Source: Toxoplasma gondii ME49
Taxonomy: Eukaryota > Apicomplexa > Conoidasida > Eucoccidiorida > Sarcocystidae
Length of the DNA stretch: 64,000 nucleotides
Direction of reading: 5' to 3'
Assembly: GCF_000006565.2 (NCBI RefSeq)
Contig: NC_031477.1
Span: forward strand, 1,102,520-1,166,519
The notes beneath the pieces were generated by a model. The model worked only from the letters and a program-made list of their open reading frames with translations. It did no database searches and was not told the origin of the DNA. Numbering within the stretch: the stretch's first letter is position 1; every line of letters starts with the position of its first letter. Positions 23,801 to 35,800 of the stretch are shown one piece after another. Made by a program: the position numbers and the translations under genes.

Positions 23801-26800
23801 GGCTGCCCCAAATGAGTGCAGCAGCAGACGTAGGGCCTGATGCCAGTCGCCAGGGTCGCGTCGAGCTTTCTGGTGGTGCTGACGCCCGGAAAGCCTTTGC
23901 GTTGGATGCGTTTGGTTTCGGAACCATCCTTCACCTGGCTACTTGGCAGACAACAAACAATTATGGGCATTTGGCCGTTGTTCAGGGAAACTGCCGCTTC
24001 GCTTATATCGCGGTGACGCGATCTGAATCGAAGAAGTCTGCTTTGGATCACTCTGCAGTTGTAAGCACCCGATTCGACGCCACATTTCACGCGCCACCTT
24101 CGGTCGTTCTTTCTGGAACCTTCTATCGTACCAAGAAGTCTTTCTCGTCGGCTTTGTACCGTCGTCTGAAGACTTGGGATAGTCTTGGAGATCCGCGCGA
24201 AGGTAAGCAACGGAGGATGTGGACTAAACAGTGATACGAAGTCGGTTGCCACACTTGCACTTGAACACGCCAGCCATGAATCTTGTGAAGAGCGGCTGGT
24301 AGCTATCTGCACTGCTCGGTTTCGAAGGCCACAACTGCACTGCCTTTCTGCAGAGATCCTCACTCTGGATGTCTGGATGGTATACTCACAAGGCGGTATA
24401 CAGTGTATCTCCGGGACAGTACCTGACTGACATAGTAGCAAGATCACTGTGACTGAGCGTTCGGATGAACGTTATGTGGAGTCCCGCAAATTGTCGTTCA
24501 GGAGTGGATATGCTTGTTCGTGCTCGACAACTACATTGATGCAGTTCTCTAGATGATCCTAGTCTTGACAAGGTCGCAAGTTGTTGACTGCCTTGTGGTC
24601 GATCGTTGCTTTGTGTGTCATTCAGAGATAAAGATCAGACACTTAACTGCAGCTATGGCGACAAAGCTCCGCCGCGAAGTGCTAGAGGCGCCCGACCAAA
24701 ACTTACAGGCTACCTGGGATTTCGCCTCTCTGTTCGGTAGGGAGGGAATATCGTGTGAACCGTCTAGAATTTTGACTGTATATGTAGCTGGAACTGTCGT
24801 CGATGTCGCCTGATGTGAAGCTCAGCGACATACCGTTAACCAACGACACCTGTACTGGCGAAACTGCACCCGTAGTATATTCGGGCACAAGCCATGGTCG
24901 GTCGGACAAGCGGAGACAGGCTGACAACTCGAATTCAGCTGCCATTTGAGACCCACCTACGGATCTCTTTTCTGTCGGTTTCGTGCTTTCTGTTCAGGAC
25001 AAAAAGATGCAGACTTCACAAGGGCCTTCAGAGGTGCGGCGGAGAGTAAGTCAACGCGAGGAGATCATGCTTTGACTGAAGGGGGCAGGATTCACAGCTC
25101 TTGCTTTTATAGGCCCGACAAGACGCTGCCTGCAATTTGCTTTTCAACATTTCCCTTCACCGCTTCTGCCGTCCCCCTCGTGCACGGACAAAAACGGACT
25201 GCATTGACGGCGGCTTTAAATCACAGCAGCTTGACATCTGCCGCGTGGAGAAAAGTTGTGTCTTTGTGTGTGTTGCTTCGCTTTAGCATGCTTTGAGAGC
25301 ATGTTTGTCAGCGCCACGTCATCGCTGAGGCCGCTGTTCAACATGGAGTTGGCACATCTTCTTTCTCGACGGAATAATCGCACAGGTCAAACTGCTGCTC
25401 GTCACCCAAAGGAACAAGCCATCAGAGATGCTCTGCGCGCTAGGCTTGCGGCAGAACGTTTGGAGGCCTCCAAGAAATTTGCTGAAAGACTCCGAACCAT
25501 TGCAGACGACCCTAACCAAAACGTGGTTTCTTTCCGGATACAGCCGACGCTGATCGGGACGATTCTCGAAGGTCTCTTCTTTTATGGATACGACGTACTG
25601 AACTCTATCGAACTGATCAGCAGTATCCCCGAACTGAGCAACGTGCGGATTGCTCTGCAGATCAACATTCGCGGGCTCCTGGCGCTTCACCGACTTCTCA
25701 ACCGGTCTCCACTCACTCGTCTAACCTACAGGGTCGCAAAGGACCTCCGACTGTATAGTCCTGTCGGCGCTCAGGACTCCATGCGCCGCTCTTTCATCTC
25801 TCGTCTCAATACTGTAATGAAACTTGCCTGGCAGTTCCACTCACGCAGCTTTGATAATCAAATCGACTTGCTGCCTGCTAATGACCTCCGAACGATCCGG
25901 GAAAAACTTGTTCATGCGGGCTTCGAATCCCCCGTAGAGACACCTCGGAAACGAGCGCTGTACGGTCCTGGCGCTCTGCCAGAGACGTTCGACTCCTCTG
26001 GATTTACCACCGCCTTCATTCTTGTCGCAGTAGCAGAACTTCAATCCGCTCCGATCGAGTACCTCGACGAGGTGGGCCGCCTTTTCTCTGTCAGTTGCCG
26101 CAAGTGTACAAGTCAACGTCAGAGCTTCATCGCCACAAGCAAAGGTCTAGTGCGCGTCCCGCAGCCGGGACTGCCTGTCGCGTCCCTCTCTCTGCCATCG
26201 ACTCCCCCAGATCATCAGTTTTCGGGACTTAAGATATGGGAGGCCCCAAGAGCATCTGTGATAGGTACGCAGAAGATCCTTGTTTCTCCTCGGTCACGCA
26301 TCCCTTTCAAATTGGGAAGCAGGGGGGTTCTCTTGTTACTGTGGAGGCTGCGGCAACGCTAGTACTGAAAAGAACGGAGCTACATATTAGATTATCTTCG
26401 CTCCCATGGTCTGTAGTAAGTTAACATTAAAACCGGAGGTCACACATAAAGGGGATGCCCTTGACGGCCGGCGTGACAGTCGATTTGGTGAGTACGAAGT
26501 GGTGACATGTTTGAAGTCAGTAATCGAAGACCGTCTGTGTGTTTCCCCTTTCGTTTCATGCAGTGCCCCGTGCGCCGCGGCCTCATCAGGCGCGCCGAAT
26601 TCTCGGCCATATCCAGGCCTTCGTCGGTGAGTGCTCATGCTGTGATGTCACTGCTTCGTCCAAGTCTGGGGTGTCAGAGGTGCCCGACGTATGGAATGGT
26701 GGTTTCTTTACAGCCGGGGACTGCAGTAGACCGTCGCTAGGCAAGACACGTAGGAAAGCGTGTACCGAGCTTTGCACTTGTTGCCGTCAAGAAAGCGGAC

Positions 26801-29800
26801 AAAATAAATTAAGTCCAACTCGACCGCGGCAAACATCGAAGTCAACAAATGCTTCAGTTGCCACTGCAGATCCCCTTTGCCAATGTAGCCAGGAACTGAT
26901 GCGTTGGAAAGAGACCGTGGTTGCTTGCTTTCTGCCACGAGGACTGAACACCCGAGTGCTTGCTCATCGTTTGTGCATGCACAGTGAGCATTAGCCACTC
27001 TATCGCGGATATCCAGAACCAACGCGGCTGTGTCACATTTTTGTTTCCTTCAGGGAGGAAAGGAAAAAGTAGGATGAAGTCTGTTCCACCTAGTGCTTCA
27101 TGCCAATTCGACGGTGTGCTGCATCGCCTTCTATCATACTGCACAAACGGCGACAGAGGGGCCGCCCGTCCCCAGATGCATCGATTTCTCCACAGTGTTC
27201 TCTGATAGCTTCGTGGTCAGTTCGTCACGGCTGCAGCGCCAGCAACTTCTCACTTTGAAGGTCGCCCATATAAAGTCATATATTTCGCTGTCGTATGTAG
27301 CGCGTAACCGTAGGGAGCGAGAGGAGTCCGACCAGGCGAAGGGGTGATTGTGAAACGCTCGGGGCCACAGCTGTGTCAGTGCTTGACCTGTTTTTCGTCG
27401 CCTCTCTTCTGATTTCTTGCAGACGCTGAGCGACGTGTTTCTCATCTGAACGCCGCGGTGACTGAGGCAGTCATCGCCGACGCTGAGCTGCCTGAGCGCC
27501 TGAACATCTGCACAACACTATCGCGAAGTTTTCCTCAGTGTCTTGTGCAGCCGATTCTGAACTGTGACCCTGGAGACCAGTCATGTATCCGCAGAATCGA
27601 CGCAGTTTCGGCCGAGTTTGAAGACATGTTTGACAGATTATGGCTGGAAATAAGTAACGCACGCTTTGCGCCAGAGCGCCTCCGCGCCGAAGCTCATTGG
27701 CGTATGCTGAGGCCGGCTGTCGTCAACCTTGTCCGTGCAAATAGTGAGTTGGCGGCCAACCCAGAGCAGTCCCCAACACATTTCCAAGTGATATCAGTGA
27801 ATTGTTTGGCAGGGGAACATTTTGCGAAATGGTGAAATTCATGGATTCGTTGGCGGTTCATCTCGTGATCGACGGCTACTCTGCTCACACAGTACGCCTC
27901 TGCGGTCTTCTGCTGGCAACGTGCGCATGCAACTGCATCCGTGCACTTTGTTCGATGAGATTTGTCCTCTAGCTTCAGAACTTGGAGCGCGCTCGCAGAA
28001 GTCAAGTTACCATATCTTAGTGGAGATATATCGAATGACCGATATACAAAAACATACAGAGAAATAGACATGTATAGATGTACGACAGATCTAGAGACAG
28101 ACAGAATGACATATGTGGATTAGCTGCCACGAGCATGCATTTGGAAGAGCAGCTGTGACCGCCCTGGCTGCCTGCAAAGTGGTAAGGGAGACGTAGTGAC
28201 CCTTCCTTATGTGTTGTGGTGTGCTGGCAGGTCCCGAACTCACTCCAGAGGAGTATCAGTTACTGACAACGACGGATCCGCATTTCCTACAATCAGCGGA
28301 GGGCCGGACCGCCGCAAGGATGCTTTGGATCCGGCTAACACTCAAGCAACCAAAACAACTTTCTGCGGCCGAGTTCACTCGCCTGCAGGTCTCGTTCGAA
28401 GAATTCGGCCAGGGTGCACCTGCCCCCTCAAAGGCGATTCAGCAGATCGCAACTTACTACAAGAACGAGATAGATGCGGTCGCTAGCGACACCCAGCTGG
28501 GTATGTCACCGTAACTCTCGAGCCACAATTGGTGACCATTTATCAGACCCAGCGAAGAGCGTTAAGTGGACCGGTCTCTGCAGTTGGATTCGCAACGGGT
28601 TGTTGTAGCGCCTCGTGTTCGACATTGACGATCGAAGACCGCTATTTTCTGGCGCCTCATTTCTGTATCAGCTTGGATATCGATCGGCCTGCAGCCGCAG
28701 TCAGCTTCAGACGCGACAGCAGCGCACTATTGATACTGTAGCCGGACAGCTGCATGATCCTTTTCGACGCAAAATGTTCATCCCAACTACCCTGTCGCAG
28801 CATGCGGTGCTGTTGGTGTCAGGCGGCCAGGCAGAGGCGGCACTTGAAGCAATTACGAACAAGTCTCGTACAGAATTTGCTTCACTTGGAATACGTAAGG
28901 TGCTCGGAAAACACATTCATCATTTTCTCTGTGTATCCATGTGGGCATTCGTTTCCAACGCAGATTCAAGCGAACATGAACATGTGGTACTGACGATTCA
29001 CTAGGTAGAAATGCCGGTCATTTCGGTTGAGTCGCTGGAGTCGCAGTACGAGGTGGTACCCGCCTACAGAAGAGCACGTGCAAAAATCGGGGGAGTGGGG
29101 AGAAGGCAAGTTGGCGACTGGGATATGGTGATAGCCACAAGTTGTACAGAGCCGTCCGCAGAAGTTGACAGCCTGAAGGACCTTGTCTCCGCGTCCTACT
29201 TTTCTGACCGCCACAGGCGGTCGGAGGAACATATATTAGTTGGTCTACACAATGGCACATTCGTGACTCTGCTTTCTGTTCTGTCCTGTGTTACAGATGA
29301 AGCTACAGACAAGCGTTTGCTGAAGCGTGTGCTTTTGGATCTCTACCATTTTCGTTATGATTCCCTATTCGACTTTTTGCTCGGGTCGTTGTCAAGGACG
29401 GCGGATTTCCCCCCGGCTTTCCGATCCTCTGTGACATCATGCTTGTTGGCGGCCAGGAAAAACGAGCTTGAGTTCAACCGTATGATAAGCGAACTAGAGC
29501 ACCTTAGTGGCGTTCCTTCTCTAACACCCTATACTATCAAAGAGTGTTTCGCAGCGGCTGCCGAAGTTGTGGAGGCTGAGGCTCAGCAGGCCGGGGCGCG
29601 TGCTCCCATCCCCATGCCCGCGCAGATTTCTGTTTTGACGAACAACACGTACTTTTTGCTTTTGACGTTCCACCGCTGTAAAACTGTTTTTGAGGCACTG
29701 GAAAAGTTTCGAGCTCTTCGCCGTCCTCGCGAAAGCGAGCTTTTGGAGACATCCAATCTCCAGCAGCTGACAGATAGCGTTCGGGTTCTGACAAGAGCCG

Positions 29801-32800
29801 CATTCCGTGGTCTTCTTCGCCGGACACCAGGTTTTTGCGAGTTTGCGTACGCATTGGTGGCTGCGCGAACCCGGAAGGATCTCTACATTTTAGAGGCTCC
29901 AAGTCGTCGGAATTCTGCAGGCAGAATTCTTCGCATTGGCGCGGCCTCCACCGGACTTTTCAACACGCGTTCTAGTAGAAGCGTTAGCATTCTTTGTGTT
30001 CCTTATTGCCACATCTTGGGGCAAAACAGAGGAAACAATTTCAATCTCGTCGAAGCCATTGCTGGAGGTCAGAATACGTCTTACACTTGTCACAGCCTTG
30101 AATGAACTGTATAGTTCGTTCGTTGGTGACCTGCTGCCAGCGAGTGAAGAAGCGACGCCTCTGCATTTTAGGCTGGCTGATTGGCTTTTGCATGCACGTG
30201 ACTTTGTCTCGAACTCCGCTACTCCGTCGTGTAGTGCCCCGCCATTGGAGCAAAATATTTTTTCCTTTTTCACTGTTTCCTGCCACCAACGACTTTTGTG
30301 TTTGTAGAGGCGAAGCGGCAATTACGGGAGCGTGCAGTTTCGCTCCGTCAACTCGTGAGCGACATTGCTCCGAAACTCAAATTCTTAGAGGAGATTTCGT
30401 ACACAACGCTCCGTTCTGCTGGAAAACTATTGCCAACCCAGAGCCGAGTCTTCGTTCCCGCCGAAACCGCCATATGCAAGGAACAAGAGAGCCCGGTGTC
30501 CGGCGTGTTCGTGGTCCATGAAACATGCGCACTGACAAAAGTATCGAAGGAATTTTTTCTAGAAGCGCTCAGCGTGACGATGGGCATCGGACAACTCAAC
30601 CCACTCACATGGCTGCGCTTCTGGCTGGCCGGTAACGATGTGCTTCTCGATCTGGCAAAGGAGGCGCTCCGGGATAAACTTGCAGATACTAACAATTCGG
30701 AGACAAACGGCCTGGAGGGATTTGTGAAGAACCCTGAGTGGCGCCGGATGGTGCCTTACATCTACGAGGAGGTTGTGCAGAGACTGAACAACTCTTTATC
30801 GAGCTTCCGAGAAATTGCCAAGCTTCTTCGATGGATCAGACCCGCAAGTAATCTCTCTCATTCACTCGACTGAGTCAGTGCGGTTGCTCGAGCTAACATT
30901 TTTTTGTCGGGTTTTGCGTACCGTCTGGATGTTCAGGGGTAAAAGTTTATTATCCAAGCTGTGAGAAGGTTCGCAGTGGCAGGGACGAACCGCGGCCGTG
31001 CACTGCCATAATCGCCTTATAGGAGGGTAGTCTCGCTGTACAAATGATCCGTGATCCAGAACTGTATAATGCAGCATGTGCCAATCCGGGGTCACGGCAG
31101 AATTGAAAGTGGTCGAGTCGGGCAAACGGCTCTGTGTACGTGTGTGCGTGAATGCTCGTATCCTTTCAAGCGGCTGCTGTAGAGCCATAGAGGCTCTCTT
31201 CTGCCAGGATGCACGACGGAGTTCTTGTGTGTTACAAAAATGCCGCATTGCAGGAGTTTCAGGGGAAAAGCTGGATCTCTGCTGGACTATGCTTTTTGTG
31301 TGCAGCACGAGCTGTGAAGAGGTCTATTGCGAACCTGTTTCGATTTTTCCGGCCAGTGCGAAAAGAGAGAAAGCAGAGGGAAGGAGCCAACGTTGCTAAA
31401 GGTTAGCAACCACACCAGTGAATCCGAGGCAGCTTGGGGAGTCGGATAGATATTGTAGTTGCGCTCGTCGCGGGAACAAGCTGCTGCGAATGTGCCCTAC
31501 TTGACCGCCCAGCGCCCCTGGTGCGGGGAGTCAGATGAGACTGCATGTTATAGCCAGATCCAGAGGCGCTACTTTTTTGCGCCCCTGCATTCTGAATCCT
31601 TTTGTCCACTCCCCTGGCTGAGCTGCGTGCAGAAGCAAAGCCCTTCACAATGGAGGGCGTCTTGGACACGGATTCAATCGAGCACCTCCCGGATGTATTT
31701 TTTATGAAGAACTGGCGTGCGTTCTCCATCTGCATGGACAACGGGGAAGACGGCCTTGAGTTTGCTCCTGCATATCGCTTTGCCACCGCAATCGGCACGA
31801 GTCTGAAAGCTGCCCAGCGGTTCCCCACAGAGACTTGCGTGATGTATGGGTCCGTTCGGGGACAGCGTTCTGTCATGGCGACATTTAATCGCATGGCGGT
31901 GGATTATTTCATCGGTAAAGGAGGCGTCCACGATTCTGTCAAGCGGTTGATCGAGCAGATGCTGGTGGCTATTCTTCATGCGTGCGACCGGTCGAACTCG
32001 TCCCAAGAGTTGGTGACCTTCTGCGACTCCGTTCGCGCCTGCCGCGGACCCAACATGAAGAAAAGCCAGATGAGATTTGCTGAGGGTACGTGCTCAGAGG
32101 CTGTCTGACTAGGTAGCAGCCATTTTGTGGGACCTAAGGGAAGGAACTATCCAGATCAAGGGATCAGAATAGCGGACTGCTATGACGTAGGAGTGACTGA
32201 AATCGACCTCGTTTTTCTGCACATTTCCAGGAGAGTCCGGAGACCTGAAGATGTGCCAGCGCTGATGGAACAGTCAATGCACTGATTCTCGGAGCGCGGG
32301 TCAGACACAGACGAGGCCTGGTTGCCTACTCAGCACTCGCCGCAGGATCTCCTTGAGACACACCGTGCCGCTGCATTTGGGCATTTTTTCCTTCTCGCAA
32401 CGTTGTGCTTGATTTTCCTTTTCAGTGGAATGCATCATGAAATCGGTACAAGATGTCCTGGCGTCAGATCACGACCCACGCCGGCTCGAAGCTCTTCTCA
32501 ATGTGCTCACTGGCATTTTTGAAGAACTTGGTCACCGAGTGGCCATCTGGAGTCAGCCGCTGGAGAAGCTGTTTAGTTACGAGCCCGCAGTAAAAAGCGT
32601 TGCCGATTCCTTTGCCATTCAACTGATTGTTGGCCCGGGGGGTCCAGCCGCCACGGAAGGTGGACCTCCAGGCTGTGGTCTGTACGTGGTCTCGCCGGCA
32701 TTCACACTGAAAACACACCTGGAGATGGCGTCGCGACGTCGAGAGGGTAAGCAAGCAAAACTGGCCCTGCAACCGCAGTGGGATGACTTCGAGCTGCTAG

Positions 32801-35800
32801 TATGTCTGCGAGGACAAATGCGGGTGCGGGAAACGGACATCTTACTCGGCGGACGACAAAAAATATCCCGTCAAGACTACATGTTGCGGCGAAGTCGAAC
32901 TTTGAAGGCGAACGGATTTCGTGGGGGGTGTGGGATAGAACCAGTGCTCGTTGACGGTGCTCGATGACCTCTTTTCAGGACACACAGACGTATGTCGTAT
33001 GCAATTGAGGCTATGCTCTGCACGGTGTGCCACACGCATGCAGAGACTCGCTCTCTGTGTGTAGAGTTCCATATATTGTTCGTTTGCAGCAGATCTATGA
33101 GTGCTTGCGTTGCCGTGTGTTCACAGGGGCTGGTGCACCAACGGAGAGCTACTCTGCTGGTAAGAGTGATGCGTGGAGGCAGTTGTTTTGTGTTCAAGGT
33201 GCCGTTCTGTCAGCTGAACATGTCGGGAACCTCGACAATCGTTAGCTGAGAATTGCTTCCGTGGGACATGCCCTCCATATGTGTGGAGGGAAGCTGCTAA
33301 AAATTGTGAGAAGGCTATACGAAACCGAATCGTAGTCGAACCCCTCTTGCGCATCGACTCAAGGTGTTGACGGAAGATTGAAGACTGGCGGGAACAGGTA
33401 TCACATCTGACTTCTCGTCAGTCGACGTAGACGTCAAACAGCTCTAGGGCTCCGCCGGAATGGGTGTATTTCCTTCTGCCCATTTGGATCAGATAAGCTT
33501 CCGTCAATCCAGAAACCTTCCCCCTGCAAGCTTTGTGCTGCTCCGGTGGATTCTCAGAGGCAATAGAGGTTCTAGAGGTTTTTCTTCAAGAGCAGGCTGC
33601 CGCCGTCGAGGCCGTTCGATACGTTTCCGCGGCGCCATTCGAGTCTCTATCTGCGATCATCGACAAGATCATAGCTCATCCGGATCTGGATTTGCCCAGC
33701 GTTCTGATACCGGCACAGCTACCCAAAGTGCTTGGACCCAATCCAGAAAACGAAGAAATCATCATGCAGCAAAGCGAATTTCTCGGTGAGGAGGCATGAA
33801 AGCACATCGAGTCAACAAGTCGTCACAAGCACGTTCTAAAGTAGTGGTCGATGTCCTCGCTCGAGTTCCTGTTTCCCTCGTTCCGGGAAAATGTTCTTTC
33901 TGCTGCCAGGAAGAAGTGTGGCAGGTCCCTGTCCGGTGTGAACAGAAAGAATTGTACGTTCAGGGATTAGGGTTAACAAAAGCACCTGCGCCGGCTACAC
34001 TGTTTTCGAGCCATGTGAATTAACATACACATGAAACCGGAAGAGACTGCTGTAGCATGCATAAAGTAACTTGCCATCTTGCTGCTATTTTTGTAACTAA
34101 ACCCTCGAAATAGACGCTCACACACGGTAGCGGGATTGGCTGAATCACTCTTACCCACCTGCTGCGGTGCCGTGTGGATGCTGCCAAGTGACACAGATGC
34201 ATGATGTACGTACACAATCGTCCTGGGTTTTGATCTGTTGACTTGGCGGATTTCAGATGACGTTTTCCGGCCGCGTGTAGCGGGGTCGATTGTTGAAGCC
34301 GAGATCCTCAGAAATCTCACAATGCGTCAAGCTCTCCATGCGTGCATGGTTACGCGAAGTCCGTGTATAAACGAGCTACAGGAGCTCAAGAGGCGTGTGT
34401 CGGCCACCCTGACTCTCTGTCGGGAAAAAGGTGAGAAACTTCTACGTCCACGCCTACTCACCATCAGTCCACTATACAGCTTGCTAGCAACCACCTGTGC
34501 ATTGCTCGCTGTCATCGCCGTCTGTTTGGAGTGCTAGCCGCGTTTGAACTGTCAGTATTCGGAGCAAAGCCATGTGAAGTTTGAAGCCTCCCACATTCTG
34601 GCGTACACATGCCATCATTAACAGGACGGTAGAGGCGACCCGACAAAGACTGGAGGACCTACCTTCAGCCGGCTTCCTCAGTAGAGGGGTGGACGCGGAG
34701 ATACTTTGAAATCCCCCGTTTCGTCGTGCGGAAAACGTTAGCAAGTGCATCATTCGTGAGAGAGCGAGCAGTGTGGTGCGTCTTGTTTGTGGTTTTACAG
34801 CGGAACAGGATCTGGTCCTTGGGATTAGGCGAGGGCAGCGCACAAAGCTTATTTCCACGATTGAGGATGTCCATCGTACCCTCTGCACCAGTGATTCTTC
34901 CGGCGGGAGTTGGCAACCGTCGAACAAAGCCGAAGTCGCTTTCCGAGCCTTGTCCAAGTTCTACGCGCCTGCTGACTTCCACGCGATGTACTCGGGGATC
35001 TTTGATGCTCCACTACCTGCGGTTTCAATTGACTTGGAAGATAACCCCACAAGATCTGTTGAAAGTGAGTGCTGGCAGTTTTTCACAAGCATGTGGCGGT
35101 CACTGCAAAGCGTTCTGTATCTCAGCGCTCTGAAGGGTAAATGGTAATCGTCACGTTGGCTCTGAAGGCAGTTTTCCTGGAAAAGGTTCAGCTCATCACT
35201 GCAGACAGGTTGTGGCCAAATCGACCCCCTTACCATTTTTATGGGTTCTGCGTCTCTTGGTGGCCATGACGCCCCGAGTTCCGACATTGCCAAATGATCA
35301 TACATCTTCATATATGCGGATACAGCCACCCGACGTACGTGTACCTGCGCACATCTATGTGCACAAATGAGGGTGTATACATCTACTTTTATACACAGAT
35401 ACAGAGACGCACATGAATATAGCCTCTACGCTTTGATGCCTGTCCCACAGGCATCAGGTCGATGCTGACACTGCCGCAGTGGTCCACGATCCTGACCAAA
35501 CTCACTAATGACGTCGCTGCCGCGGTGGGATCTTCGGACCTAGGAGCTAACGTGGATATTTTGGAGCAGATGCGATTGTTCAAACGAACATGCTTCGACA
35601 TCGCTCAGCGGCGTCTACGCGATTCCCTGGCTGTCATACAGATTACTGTGAAGAAAAATGGTAATATGACAAGGGATGCCTGGGTTGGTCAATTTGGCGT
35701 GCACTGCCTCCTCAGCTTTGTTCCACTCCCTTTATTACTGTCACTCTGCGTCGCCACCGCAGAGTAAAAACGATTAAGCGGCTCGGTGCCACCTTGCCGA

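Noticed and set aside
22963..24234. Free-standing gene starting at 22963
   Set aside because: The frame starts with a non-ATG codon and runs through a clear acceptor at 23008 and donor at 24203; it is an internal exon of the giant gene.
28529..28741. Alternative start of giant-gene exon 10 after CTCTGCAG at 28583
   Set aside because: It leads to a stop or a broken phase with the well-supported donor at 28895; the acceptor at 28741 keeps phase, though its pyrimidine tract is weak.
33961..33980. Interstitial telomere-like GGGATTAGGGTTA
   Set aside because: Only about two imperfect units; not a telomeric array.
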